A DNA stretch of 22,153 nucleotides from Botryllus schlosseri (lineage: Eukaryota; Chordata; Ascidiacea; Stolidobranchia; Styelidae): NCBI GenBank assembly GCA_000444245.1, contig ATSW01001776.1, positions 1-22,153 of the forward strand. Reading direction: 5' to 3'. Below, in pieces: positions 9,257 to 19,105 of the stretch. Position numbers and translations under genes: made by a program. The notes beneath the pieces were generated by a model. It made no database searches. It was not told the DNA's origin and was given only the letters and a program-made list of their open reading frames with translations. Positions within the stretch are counted from its first letter, which is position 1; each line of letters starts with the position of its first letter.

Positions 9257-9732
9257 CTTGTTGTAGTTGCGGATTTTGAATATCCAGTAGTTTGCACAAG
9301 TTCGCCAGAAGCACCTTTACCGCCCACTGGAGGTACTACAACACGCAGCAGACGATAGCGCACAGCTCGAAAAAAATACTATCCGAAAGCACCACCCGCA
9401 GAACCGATTAATCCGACAAAGCACGGCGAGCTTGACTCACAATATCAACACGTAGTTGCCTCGCTCGTAATTAAATTACTGACGAAATCCAACGCTAAGA
9501 CCGTAAGCGTTTGCGCGAAAGCGTACGCGAATGTCAAGTGCCGCGCGGTGGGAAAAAGTCCACACGCGTAGTTCCGCAAGTGTTTGGTTTCGCGTGCGCA
9601 AAATTATAAACCGGGAGGCCACAATCGAGGCTTGTTTACGTGGCTGTGCTCTCGCGGTTGTAATCCCAAGAGCGGATGGACAGACTGTAGCGGGATACGC
9701 CTTCTTCGCAATGCAGTCCCGAACATAGTCTG
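9257..9732. other. CpG-rich unassigned DNA
   Basis: A CpG-dense patch lies at about 9330-9700. The 65-codon plus-strand frame at 9531-9728 has an ordinary-looking composition but no recognisable domain. No element ends were found. Confidence 0.45.
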
Positions 9733-9822
9733 GTATGTGGCGAGATAACGTGTAGTGTTATGATCCACAGTTGCAACAACGAATAGGTTGTAGGTTCGAG
9801 TCCGACCGCGGCTCACTCCAGA
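9733..9822 (+). repeat. tRNA-derived SINE-like head
   Basis: GGTTCGAGTCC at 9793-9803 is a perfect match to the RNA polymerase III B box (GGTTCGANTCC). A weak A-box-like TGGCGAGATAAC lies 55 bases upstream at 9738-9749. GTAGG and CCGAC flank the B-box loop and can form most of a T-arm stem. The acceptor arms do not pair, so this is not a functional tRNA. The tRNA-like head followed by an unrelated body and a tandem repeat fits a SINE, but the A box is poor. Confidence 0.42.
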
Positions 9823-9910
9823 ATCCATTCCCAGTATTGAAGGTTTATCTAGGCTCCTCCTCGCTATCAGTTCCGCGTAAGCGGTGTCTTACAAAAGCCT
9901 AGAAGTGGGT

Positions 9911-10060
9911 CGTGCTACAAGTCGGCAGATACGGAATCAAAAATAAAGAATATCAGACTGGTGTAAATGGCGATTTCAGACGAAATACACGTACAACAGT
10001 CGGCAGCTACGGAATAAAAATGAAGAAAATTGGCCTGGTGTTAAATGACCAACCATAGTC
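9911..10060 (+). repeat. Two-copy tandem repeat, period 78 bp
   Basis: Unit 1 begins near 9917 (ACAAGTCGGCAGATACGGAA, then AAAAATAAAGAA, CTGGTGTAAATGG). Unit 2 begins near 9993 (ACAACAGTCGGCAGCTACGG, then AAAAATGAAGAAAAT, CCTGGTGTTAAATGAC). GTCGGCAG occurs at 9921 and 9999, giving the 78-bp period. It lies about 100 bp after the SINE-like head and may be the tail of that element or a separate minisatellite. Confidence 0.7.
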
Positions 10061-10385
10061 GTCGACAAACACCACGAATACCGCGAACAACAACAACCAC
10101 ATACAAATACTTAGTTTGATGTCCAACGTTTTTTGTCCGCTAAATAGGACTACGTACAGGCAGCCAGGCAGGGGCATTGTCTTATAAGACTGTAATATTA
10201 TTGTAATTGTCATTATATGTAAGATTAGACCTTAGTTTTGACTTGTGTCATTATTTATCCTTAATTTCAGTTCTCAACATATGTCTCAATAGCTACCCTA
10301 CACGGATCACGGCCTCCACCCCTTATCCCAACTAGGCGAAGGCGATGGCCAATTATTATGTATACAGGTTTCGCGGCTAGTCTAA
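10061..10385. other. Unassigned AT-rich DNA
   Basis: No gene, element end or repeat is recognised. A 68-codon minus-strand frame at 10007-10213 is hydrophobic and AT-driven, without other signs of coding. Confidence 0.5.
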
Positions 10386-10860
10386 TTTTTTTCGAAGTTC
10401 GTGATTTTTTTGGCTATCCCTATTTCAAGATCTATGTAGAACTGTAGATAGCAACCCTGCTTACTAAACGATTACTAATCACGAGCGCTTCGAAAGAAAT
10501 TAACACATTTAGTACCCGGATTTGTAGTCCATAGCCTGAAATGGATTTACTTTGTACAACACGATATTCATTCGTTTTAACAGCAATCGATAACAAGTTT
10601 GGGTCAACGCGATTTCCATATTATCATTTAGGTAGGTTCTCAAGTTTGTCGTTAGGTTAATTTTCTCAGCATTCTTTATTTTAAGATCTATGTCCAGTCC
10701 AGAATGGCAACACTGCTTGCTTGAAGCTCACAAATCAAGCGCGCTTCGAAAGAAATTCATACATCCAGGCTTTGGAAGAGGGCCCGGATTCATAGCTCAA
10801 GTCCGGTAAGCTTGAAACAGGACTTACATTCGATGACACAAAATCCATACAGAACAAGTG
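10386..10860 (+). repeat. Tandem duplication, period 256 bp
   Basis: AAGATCTATG occurs at 10427 and 10683. GCGCTTCGAAAGAAATT occurs at 10485 and 10741. Both pairs are exactly 256 bases apart, with weaker matches between and beyond (for example CCCGGATT with TAGTC/TAGCTC). This is a diverged tandem duplication, or two units of a satellite-like repeat. No third unit was found one period upstream or downstream. Confidence 0.75.
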
Positions 10861-11971
10861 ATAACAGTTGTAAATCTGTCTTACCGCGACTGTAATCGCG
10901 TCTTGAACGAATCGAGTGTTACCCACGAAACAGATTTAACACTGATTCAATTACCGCACGGGTGGTCCCGAAAACTAATTAAAAATCAACAAGGCCGCGA
11001 TCAAGTATCCATCCCGGTCCAAAACATGTAATTAACATCAGCCCGGCCGACTATTTCGCGTTCCTTCACTTAGAGCGAAGCCAAGCGAATTCAAAGTATC
11101 GCGCAAAGCCGCGACATTGTTTTAGAATCGCGCCCGTGCACTTTCGTTTTCCTTTTCCCGCCAAGTCGTCACGGGTCACCGCGCTTCGCAAAAACATCGC
11201 CTGCTGCAAGAGGTGTGAACCGAACCGTTCGCAGGCTAGTGGCTTTGTAGCTAGTTTAGTAGGGTTCAAAAGTAAGGTGCAAAAATAACTTTTATTTTTC
11301 AAATATTATGGGACAGCTGATAAAATTGCTGGGTTGCCTAAGAAGAAAAAGATGCACATATTTTTTTTTAATTTTAACACGTAGAAGCGATGTTATTGGG
11401 GTAGAAAGTTTTGGCATTGAAAAACTGCGTAGATCTTTATACCGGTAATTGTCTGGAATCCACAGGGTATTGCTGTATGTTTGAAAATGATTTGACACCA
11501 ACACTCTGTGTAGCTATCTGGGCTAACGCGTACAGGATATTGGTTCGTTACGGTGGTGTTGGAGAGGCGGTAAAGTACGCTTCTCTGCGTCGCGGGCCTT
11601 TCGCTTCCAACGTAGCGTTTCGCGTTTCACGTTAAGTAGGTTCGAACTCTGGCGGCGGGGTGGAAAAAATCTGAAAGCGAAACCAAAACACGGGGCCAAA
11701 CTTGACACGGCAGGCGACCCGGTGCGGTCGACCGTGGATAAACATAATAATCGCAACAACGGCCGTGCTTCAGCGGCGCGATACAAAATGTCGGACTAAA
11801 TTGAAAGTGCGCTTGCGTCACGTTAGGGCGTAACTTCACACCGCGCGTACGCGCCAAGCCTAGAGTCATCTGTTGGCTGCGTAAGATGCGATATTCTCGA
11901 GTTACCGGGAAATCATGGCTGGTTCTTCAACTTTTTGGGACGCGCTAATGCGTATGCGCAATGCCGTATGG
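10861..11971. other. Unassigned DNA with CpG-rich patches
   Basis: CpG-dense patches lie at about 11040-11230 and 11530-11900, with AT-rich DNA between them. Frames of 70-87 codons occur on both strands and overlap one another, which is typical of chance frames in CpG-rich DNA. GGTTCGAACTC at about 11639 resembles a B box, but nothing around it resembles a tRNA. No element ends were found. Confidence 0.45.
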
Positions 11972-12080
11972 CAGTGGTTCCCAACGTGGTCGATATTGCC
12001 CCCCCGCGGGCGTTTTTGAGAAACAGGGGGCGAAAATTACGAAGAGGCGATCGGGGGCGAAAGTGTACGAAGGGGACGAT
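11972..12080 (+). mobile_element. hAT left end (CAGTGGTTCCCAACG)
   Basis: CAGTGGTTCCCAACGTGG starts at 11972 and is followed by GCCCCCCCGCGGGCG and repeated GGGGGCGA motifs, the usual layout of this hAT end group. The 8 bases before it, CCGTATGG, would be the TSD. No matching right end was found. About 40 bases further on, sequence of the GACTCG-rich terminus begins, so this copy appears truncated or interrupted. Confidence 0.62.
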
Positions 12081-12109
12081 AGGGGGATGCTACAACGGCT
12101 ACATTTAAC

Positions 12110-12424
12110 TAATCGGCACGAAATGCACGTCAAGTCCGAGTCCAAGTCAGCGAGTAGAGGCGTTCAATCCGGTTCAACCTACTTTTTACAACTATGCTCA
12201 ACTGATACATTCATGAAATGGTGATTATCCTCAGTCCTAACAGTTTCTGACCCTATTTCAAAGTATCAGGCCTGATATACGAAATATCAATAATGTGGCG
12301 ACTTCACTATTCGAATTACAATGAAATGTCTGTTTTGGCCGTCCTAGTCTTGAGTTATATGACTTGGTTCGAGTCATGCACAATGATTCGAATCGAGTCA
12401 TGACTCGAGTAATCACAACCCTTG
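12110..12424 (-). mobile_element. hAT-like terminus rich in GACTCG, reverse orientation
   Basis: Read from 12424 on the minus strand, the sequence begins CAAGGGTTGTGATTACTCGA and continues with GTCATGACTCG and further GACTCG/GACTTGG motifs to about 12110. This aligns, with one gap, with CAGTGTTGGGATGACCCGAG at 8875. It is probably the terminus of the same family, but flanking bases do not support one element spanning both ends. Confidence 0.48.
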
Positions 12425-13370
12425 ATTATGCCATTCAATTCGGACCAAGCAAAGCCAATCCATTTCCGGGGCATTCGACTGCTTTCCGTGCGGGCAGAAT
12501 CAGACTAAAAACGGACGCTCTGTACGGATTCAGTGTTTGCGTAACACCTCATTACATTCTCAATTGGAAACGGCGCACAACTAAAACTATACAGCACGTA
12601 CGTTGTGTCGCACAGTCAAAACACACTTGTCAGCGAGAAAAATCGCGTAATTAGCACGCACAGAATACGCCAATATTGAAAACCGCAGCGGCTGGGTTTG
12701 GATAAGGCTCTGCTACTGGGAAATCAGAATCACACAATGATCTAGAGTTGGCTGCATTACCCGTCTCGTTTGAAATAGGCGTGAGAGGCGCATTCTGCTT
12801 TGCATCACGGTCGAACGACTGGATGACACTGCGATTATGATATCACATTGATTAATCGCTGACAGCGTATCTTATCGAAATACTGAGAGAATACGCACCA
12901 CTATGAGCCTATTTAAATATCACACAAAGATACTGGGACATGCATTCATGAATGAGAATTAGATTTATCGGTTCAAGGTTGGGACACTGATATTGCGAGC
13001 GTGCCGACGATATTTCCGCATAACACATTAATTTAGTATGATTAATTGCTGATTAATATGTCAGGCATTATAACTCGAACACAGTATTCAGACACTTAAT
13101 GCTGTAAATGGCATGGGCACTGTGTATAATGTGCATATTGACTGAATAAATCGACATGGTTACGCACTGAGGACCGCGGCTATATCCCACGCTGAAATTT
13201 TTACATCAACTCTCCGGCGTCACCTTGCGCACAGCCATATATCACTCAAAATAGAGTCCATAGGATTCCGCATGAGTTCAGTATGGAGTCAAGTAGGTAT
13301 TTATGAGTTGTATGGTTCTGGTGAATCTGACCTGACGAAACCAACCAATAGCGCTGGGCACAGTGAACGT
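12425..13370. other. Unassigned AT-rich DNA
   Basis: No gene or element boundary is recognised. A perfect 12-bp palindrome, CATTCATGAATG, lies at 12943-12954. A cluster of ATTAAT strings lies at about 13029-13060. The 96-codon frame at 12364-12654 starts inside transposon sequence and is not considered real. Confidence 0.45.
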
Positions 13371-13449
13371 GAGTTTTCGAGTAATGAACTTATACGTTAC
13401 TTGCCAAGTCCCTAAGAGTTAATTTATCAACGAGAATTATAGTTTCTAT

Positions 13450-13745
13450 GTTCAATCGAATAGTATATTCATATTGGAATGAACTCGAATATTTTCGGCT
13501 GACACTCGTCAGGGGTAATCATCAGCAACTAGTAGAGAATTGGAAAGAACATTGTATATCAACAACCGTATCAAAAAATATGACGTCACCAGCATGAAAT
13601 TTCGAAAGAGAGCGTTCAATGTAGCCTACTATTTTTAGATAGCACGCGAACTCCTTTTTGTTTACACAGCCTGGGCTGGTATATTTTGATGAAAGTAGAC
13701 TCCAGGGCACACAAATAAAAGTTTCGATATTCTTTTCCATTGTTG
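13450..13745 (-). repeat. Repeat family R1, copy 2, inside R2
   Basis: This segment is the reverse complement of the R1 copy at 484-960 (see the shared strings there). It interrupts R2: on either side are R2 blocks that lie only some 25 bp apart in copies 1 and 3. It lacks the hAT fragment found inside copy 1. The exact insertion edges and any TSD could not be fixed by eye; ATGTTCAA on the left and TTGTTGAC on the right are only weakly alike. Confidence 0.65.
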
Positions 13746-13815
13746 ACGACTGTAAATAACCTCGATTGGGCGAAACTCGGCTTATGAAGCATGTGGCACA
13801 AATCCACGCATATTG

Positions 13816-14439
13816 GTGCAAATCAACGGTTCCCGACCGCCTGTGCGTGGCAAGTTTCCTGCCTGTCCGCCAGATATATTAGAATGTTATATTTAAATTC
13901 CAAATTGCGAGAAGTTAGACGCTTGTGCAGTAATTACAGAAATAAAACATCAAATTTGAAATTGTTTTAGAAGTTACGGAAGCATTTTTCATCGTGGCGT
14001 TTTAATAGAGAGTACATGGGCTACTTTCGCAGTAGCCTACATTACAATGGTGAAAGTATTGTACGAAACTGTTTAAAAGCAGCCTGCAACTCGTTTCCGA
14101 CAAGTTATATGTGCAAGCTAATATGTCTTACAAACTTCGTGAAATTCAAACAGTTGGCAGTATAATAGAGACCGCAGCAAACACAGCAGAGTCGCATTTC
14201 ATTCAAAGGATATCGAACGACCACAATCGAGTTAGTGGCATATAACAGGACTTTGCCTTGCAGAAAGTTCAATAGTACCACGTAAGGATATCTAATATCA
14301 GAAAGGCTGCCTTAAATAAAGCTTCCAATATTGCGTTCGAGCTGCATACATTTGTCTCAAGTAAATTTAGGGTGAATTTTGGTTTTTGAAAGTTCACCGG
14401 ACCGCGAGGTCAAAAAGGTTGAGAACCACTGGTGTAAAT
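13816..14439 (+). mobile_element. Non-autonomous hAT element, 608 bp, with 8-bp TSD
   Basis: The element runs from 13824 to 14431. Its left end is CAACGGTTCCCGACC and its right end in reverse complement is CAGTGGTTCTCAACC, matching at 11 of 15 bases with all four differences being transitions. GTGCAAAT (13816-13823) and GTGTAAAT (14432-14439) are an 8-bp TSD with one transition. The bases outside both ends join into continuous R2 sequence, which confirms the boundaries. It has no coding capacity. A perfect 7-bp hairpin, GGCTACT/AGTAGCC, lies at 14019-14037. It is the most complete member of the family also seen at 516-775 and 8998-9248. Confidence 0.88.
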
Positions 14440-14611
14440 GACATCTTCGAAGACGCGATCAGCCCAAGTCGAAAAACATTAAATTATCTTTAATTTGATA
14501 TAGCACTGGCGTTTTGTTCTTTGTGGTCGCATAAGAAGTACATACTTAAACTTTTCACGTCACTGAGAATGATGTGACGTCATAATGAGTGATATTCGAA
14601 TCACGTAGGCC

Positions 14612-15042
14612 CAACCCATCGGTCGTCCGCACCATAAATCATCAGCCTCAAGTGCCGGCTCCCATTTAGCACTGGTTACAACTGTATTTTGAGGATTGAT
14701 CAGGGATTGCATGACAGACACAAAAGTCAATATAACAGGACGTGTAACAGCCTGTCGAATAAATCCCCGCAGATGCCGCCGCGAAAATATGAGTCGCGCG
14801 TTTCTCGGAATACGCGAAGATGATTGATAACACCCTCCACTCGAAATCCACTTGAAGAATGGGCCTTGACATCAGCGCGCGGTACGACTAATCCGGTTTT
14901 CCTTAAGCAATTTGAGACACGCCCCCCCTTGACGAATGTACAACATCACACCCTCCACCCCTGTATCGTCGAATCAAAGCACATTAAAAAGAACGACCAC
15001 AGCGCTTGCTATCAACATGGCAGGCTGTAACTGTTTCGAGAG
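14612..15042. other. Unassigned DNA
   Basis: A CpG-dense patch lies at about 14740-14900. Short opposing frames of 68 codons show no domain. No repeat or element end is recognised. Confidence 0.45.
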
Positions 15043-15206
15043 TTAAAAACAAATAAAAATTTATATCGGAATACGCACATGCTAACTACATATACCTGTA
15101 AATCGCGCGAAGCGTGAACAAATTTTTCAGGTCATTGAGTATTTTGTCAAAAATATTCACGCGCAAAGTCTGCGTATGCGTATTTTATCTATTTTAGTGT
15201 TTTTAT
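15043..15206. repeat. Foldback of about 165 bp (imperfect hairpin)
   Basis: The outer left arm, TTAAAAACAAATAAAAAT then AATACGCACATGC (15043-15082), pairs with ATGCGTATTTTATC and ATTTTAGTGTTTTTA (about 15175-15205). An inner pair is GCGCGAAGCGTGAACAAATTTTT (15105-15127, written here in outline) with GTCAAAAATATTCACGCGC (15146-15164). The centre lies at about 15125-15145. The whole stretch therefore folds back on itself with mismatches, as hairpin MITEs or small-RNA precursors do. No TSD was identified. Confidence 0.55.
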
Positions 15207-16802
15207 CCCTTCTATAGGTCCACTTCAGTTGAATCTCAAATTGGCCACACCGTAACCTAAATTGGTACCCATTTCAGGTAACGCACACCATTTAAAATTA
15301 GCGCTTCTTTGTGGGCCGCACAATGTTTCTGTGCGGGTCGCGGATTGTACACCTTTGCAAATTGCGATGGCCGGTCGATGACGCACATCTTTGGCTTGAT
15401 TTAGAATGTGTAGTGTACCTATACAAGTACATCCGATTTGGTCCTGTATTTCAGCACGTAACGGGGACAAGCCTATTTCGCTACACCCGAAATTCAAATT
15501 TAGGAATCCCTATTACATCAAACGACGATCAACGAACCCGATTTCCGGTTGCCAAGCCTGTAGCATGCGAGCAAATCAAATTACTCTACCTTGCTCGAAT
15601 CGGGCATTATTGCAGCCATAACGAAGGCTGACATTTTTCACTGATACAAACCGGCAGTGGGTTTTGGCTACGGCTTCAAGCCTGGTAGCAGTTCGCACAT
15701 ATATTTTTATTATTCATGGTGTTTCGACTACATTGCTAATGGTCATTTTAGACCAGGCCGATATTCCTTAATATTTTCATACGCAATAACGCCACACATA
15801 GTTTGTAAGCCATCTTAGGCCTGCGCAGGCAAGCAAACCACCGCAGGTAGCATCAGCCGTTCGAATACATTCCGGTGCGGTTTGAAAACATGCGACATTC
15901 GCGAAACGAAAGATCACGAAACGGCTAATTTAAGACAGTCAGCGGCGGGCGTTTAACCACGCGGTCACGTGATCGCGCGAAATCGCCACCCAAATCCGTG
16001 CAGCGCTGATGGCCGTTCGCAGTTTGGGAACGCGTGGAAGTTTTGGACGCGTTCCAAATGGTGCAGCAACGGAAATTTCACTTTTGATTACTGCGAGCCC
16101 TAACAGTGATTTCATGATATGTAACTACGCTTGTGCTAATGTTAAATCAAAATCGATCATGTTCACAAAAAGATATATTTACGTAGCGTAGAAATCAATT
16201 GCCAACACGGCTAATGGTCGTTACTGCACTGGGAATCACACAGACAAATGTAACTATATGCCATTACAATCGGTCGCCAAATATATTGCATGCACCAAAT
16301 ATCTAGTTCAGTTATTGACTGAGGTCATGACGCCCAATGCACTGTAACCATCACATTCGCGTACCGGTATCAAACATAATCACGCTGTCAAGAAAGAGCA
16401 AACAACATAAAACATGACCGTCGCCCATGGCAATATGGATGAACATTGAATATATCGAACAATATAATAATATCATTGAAATCACGAAGGGCCAACCTAT
16501 GCGATCCGTTACGTGGCGCAATGTTGCCGCGACACCCGTAATTAGCGACGGCCACAGGGAAATCAACATATCCTACGAGGACAGGTTTCACAGTGTTCAG
16601 ATGGTTAACGCAACCGTCGCACATTGCCGAATTAACTTCCAGGCTGGAGCTAACAGTCCTACTAGCTACGCGCACTGCTAGATTAAGTCGTATGTCCCAT
16701 ATGTTTTGTTCTATCAATATTCAACATCCATCGATAATGAGTTGACCTAGGCAAGAAACTAAATAGCTAATTAAATATAGTTGATTGAAAGGAGGTCTAA
16801 GC
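15207..16802. other. Unassigned DNA
   Basis: No gene is recognised, although opposing frames of 106 codons (15311-15631, plus) and 109 codons (16388-16717, minus) occur; neither reads as a known domain and each is shadowed by frames on the other strand. A perfect 7-bp hairpin, CCGCACA/TGTGCGG, lies at 15316-15336. A perfect 12-bp palindrome, GCCTGCGCAGGC, lies at 15819-15830. A CpG-dense patch lies at about 15840-16060. The GTGGGCCGCACAATG string near 15311 resembles hAT subterminal sequence, but no terminus was found. Confidence 0.4.
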
Positions 16803-17084
16803 CAGTATTTCTAACGTTTTTAGCGCTCGTACCCCTCGAGATTTCAATAAAATTTCTCGCACCCCCTGTCCTTTTTCAACACAAATTCTGGTGGTACCTA
16901 TACTAGAATTAAAGTTTTTGGGTTGGATAAATACGCCCGGAAAATATTCCACTTTTTGTTGGTTCGCAAAAAAAATTGCAGTCGAGATAGCGTATAGGCC
17001 TAATTCATTTCGTTCACCATGATTTGTCACTTCGTACCGCCCGAGGGGTCAACGGACCCCTGATTAAGAACCCATGTTCTAAGA
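16795..17084 (+). mobile_element. Short hAT-like MITE, 274 bp
   Basis: The element runs from 16803 to 17076. The left end is CAGTATTTCTAACG and the right end in reverse complement is CATGGGTTCTTAATC. Just inside, GTACCCCTCGAG on the left and GACCCCTCGGGCGG, read in reverse complement, on the right show the same CCCCTCG core. The flanks GTCTAAGC (16795-16802) and TTCTAAGA (17077-17084) share TCTAAG, a decayed 8-bp TSD (6 of 8). It has no coding capacity. Confidence 0.72.
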
Positions 17085-18360
17085 TGTTCTACCCTTCGTC
17101 TTTTTTTCGCCGCCATGTCTCTCAAAATCACCCCCAAGTAGGTAATATCTCCAAGGATATCCAGATATCCCCGAATATCGCCCACTTTGTGAAGCGGGAC
17201 CATAGACAAAACTTTACCGGGGACACTTGTACCAGATTACGTCTGCGCCCAATGCGCGTACGTGTATTGCAACAGCCACCATCGAATGCGTATCACGAGT
17301 TTTTACGTCATTCGGTCACACGCGCAACGCGAAATGCGAATCAAAACAGCAAATATTGATACAAGCCGTTACCGTACGGCTAAAATACCAGAGGCGGCGC
17401 TGATAGTATAAAAAGGTATCGCTTAATCACCGAGAAACCCTCTCATTACGTGCCGTAACGATGTATGTGAATGCGAAAAACAGGCGATAAGGTACGAATC
17501 ACAGAGCACACGCGCTTGAACTTTTAAAGATATGAATAATTATTATCATCAAATTCGTGAATCACGTCGTTAAGATTTACAACCTATTCGAAAACGCGAC
17601 ATCGCGATCAACCGAAGACAACCTATTTTTACTCGAGGCATCGGCTAATAATGGAACGATCGCCGTATAAACATCCGACGCTTTGTTGCGTCATAATAAA
17701 GCGCCTATATATAGCCTGCAAATATACGAGGACAATGGACCGCGCGATGGTAATAAATGCGAAGAGCCGTTCGGCAGCGCGTTGTACGCGCCATAGCGGC
17801 GACCTTTCGAACGCGCAAGGCCCGTAAATTCGCTCGGATGGAGGATGTAAGATTCCAATCACTTTTATTTGCTACAATTGATAACAGCACGTGAATTCCC
17901 ACTTGCATAAATGCGATCAAAAAGGTGTTTTTCTTTCATATCTCCTACATCAGGGGGCCGGAAACATTTTTTGCTCAAAATGGAATTTTTTTGCGTGCTG
18001 ACATTCACGGACAAAATACACATATCTTCAACATCGGAAATATATTGCAGGTCACTGTATGTTCAGGAAAGAGCCCCCAATAAGGCAGCAACACACACAT
18101 TTTGAAATTTCCATCTGTGACCTTGACCAACATAATTCTGAACCCTCAATTTGCAAAAGCACACAAGCTTTTCGCGGACCACAGGCCGTCGATCGCTGTC
18201 CCATAGAGTGTACCGTGGGTAGTCCGTCTGCCTGACCCACGCACTTCCGCACTGAACCCACGACTGGCAACGATTGACAAGCCACCAATAAACCAAGTCG
18301 TTCTACGTTGTTTTAAGGAGTGGACACTGGAAAGACAGTGGACATATCATCATGCAACAG
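17085..18360. other. Unassigned DNA with CpG-rich patches
   Basis: No gene is recognised; frames of 60-111 codons overlap on opposite strands without a domain. Four ATATC strings at 8-12 base spacing (17145-17179) form a short degenerate tandem array. CpG-dense patches lie at about 17220-17350 and 17580-17850. A 7-bp perfect stem, CGTGGGT/ACCCACG, lies at 18214-18241. Confidence 0.42.
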
Positions 18361-18391
18361 TTAGGGTGCGATTTAGGGTTAGGTTAGGGGG
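18361..18391 (+). repeat. Short degenerate telomere-like tract
   Basis: TTAGGGTGCGATTTAGGG, followed by TTAGGTTAGGGGG, carries three exact TTAGGG units plus a shortened one. TTAGGG is the common animal telomere unit. With so few units this may be a scar of double-strand break repair, or chance. Confidence 0.4.
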
Positions 18392-18850
18392 TTATAAAGT
18401 CACGTGCTCAAGCATCGCATGTTCGACTGTCGTTTATGATTGTGCCCATGCGCAAATGTCGGGTAACCGTTTTTAGTTTGGGACACATTGACGAAGATTC
18501 GCTCGCACGTAGCAGTACTATTTCAGTGTAAACGAGCCCTGTAATAGTAGTGATTATATACGAAATGAAGTATACCTGAGCCATCTTCGATGGTGATAGT
18601 TCCTGGTTCGTACCGGTCCGATGATCCTTTCGGGGTCGGCACCGGGTCGGACTGGTTTTGCCTTATCCTGAAATAAACGATACCTCTTTTGAATACACTG
18701 TAAATTGCCTTACTCTGCCTATCAATTTTTCGATACGGAGGTCAAAAGGTAATAATTTCGTGATCGGAACCTGGTGAAGGCGTCGTTGTGTCCCGTGGCT
18801 TAATCAGAGAAAACAAGGCGCTCAAGCCACCTAATTTTAGATTGCGGTTA
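18392..18850. other. Unassigned DNA
   Basis: No gene is recognised. ACCGGTCC at about 18612 and ACCGGGTCGGACTGG at about 18640 are related strings with partial inverted symmetry. No element ends were found. Confidence 0.4.
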
Positions 18851-19105
18851 TTATGACGTCATATTCGTAGATCACGTATGGTAGATCTGTGACGATATCA
18901 GACTGGCGAAATTCTGTGACATAAATAATGCATGCTGGGCTGGATTCCATATCCAGCATTTATGTGGCGGGGAACTGGCTTTATTTTCTTCGCCGTCGAA
19001 AAAAAGGTACATATTTCAACTTTTCACACCATACGCATTCTCATGAGGTCACAACGAGTGATGCTCGTATACAGTCGATTCTGCATCGAATCACACAGGG
19101 GCTGG
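18851..19105 (+). repeat. Probable partial R2 copies
   Basis: Two parts resemble the R2 tail. TTATGACGTCATATTCG then GATCACGTATGG (18851-18882) follows the R2 tail order with about ten bases missing. Further on, AACTGGCTTTATTTTCTTCG, then GGTACATATTTCAACTTTTC and AACGAGTGATGCTCG (about 18974-19065), matches the ACTGGCGTTTTGTTC, AGTACATACTTAAACTTTTC and ATGAGTGATATTCG blocks at 14507-14597. A small hairpin, GCTGGAT/ATCCAGC, lies between them. The 122-codon frame here has no recognisable domain. Confidence 0.5.

Larger units (their letters stand above)
13371..14611 (+). repeat. Repeat family R2, copy 2, interrupted by R1 and a hAT element
   Basis: R2 blocks occur here in the same order as in copies 1 and 3. 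AATTTATCAACGAGAATTATAG lies at 13421-13442, AACCTCGATTGG near 13759, and AAATGACATCTTCGAAG near 14436. A long block around AAATTATCTTTAATTTGATATAGCACTGGCG lies near 14484. The tail at 14531-14611 carries ACTTTTCACGTCAC and TGTGACGTCATAATGAGTGA. Two insertions interrupt it: R1 (about 13450-13745, minus strand) and a hAT element (13824-14431). With the insertions removed, about 340 bp of R2 remain. No coding frame is evident. Confidence 0.7.

Noticed and set aside
8867-12432. One 3.55-kb hAT element from 8875 to 12424
   Set aside because: The termini are related, but the flanking octamers (CTCGCTGC and ATTATGCC) do not match, and several unrelated elements lie between.
16388-16717. 109-codon minus-strand open frame as a gene
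   Set aside because: It overlaps an 84-codon plus-strand frame and a second minus-strand frame, and none shows a recognisable domain.
17406-17450. TATAAAAAG as a core promoter
   Set aside because: A TATA-like string alone is common in AT-rich DNA; the nearest initiator-like CTCATTA is about 38 bases away and no coding region follows.
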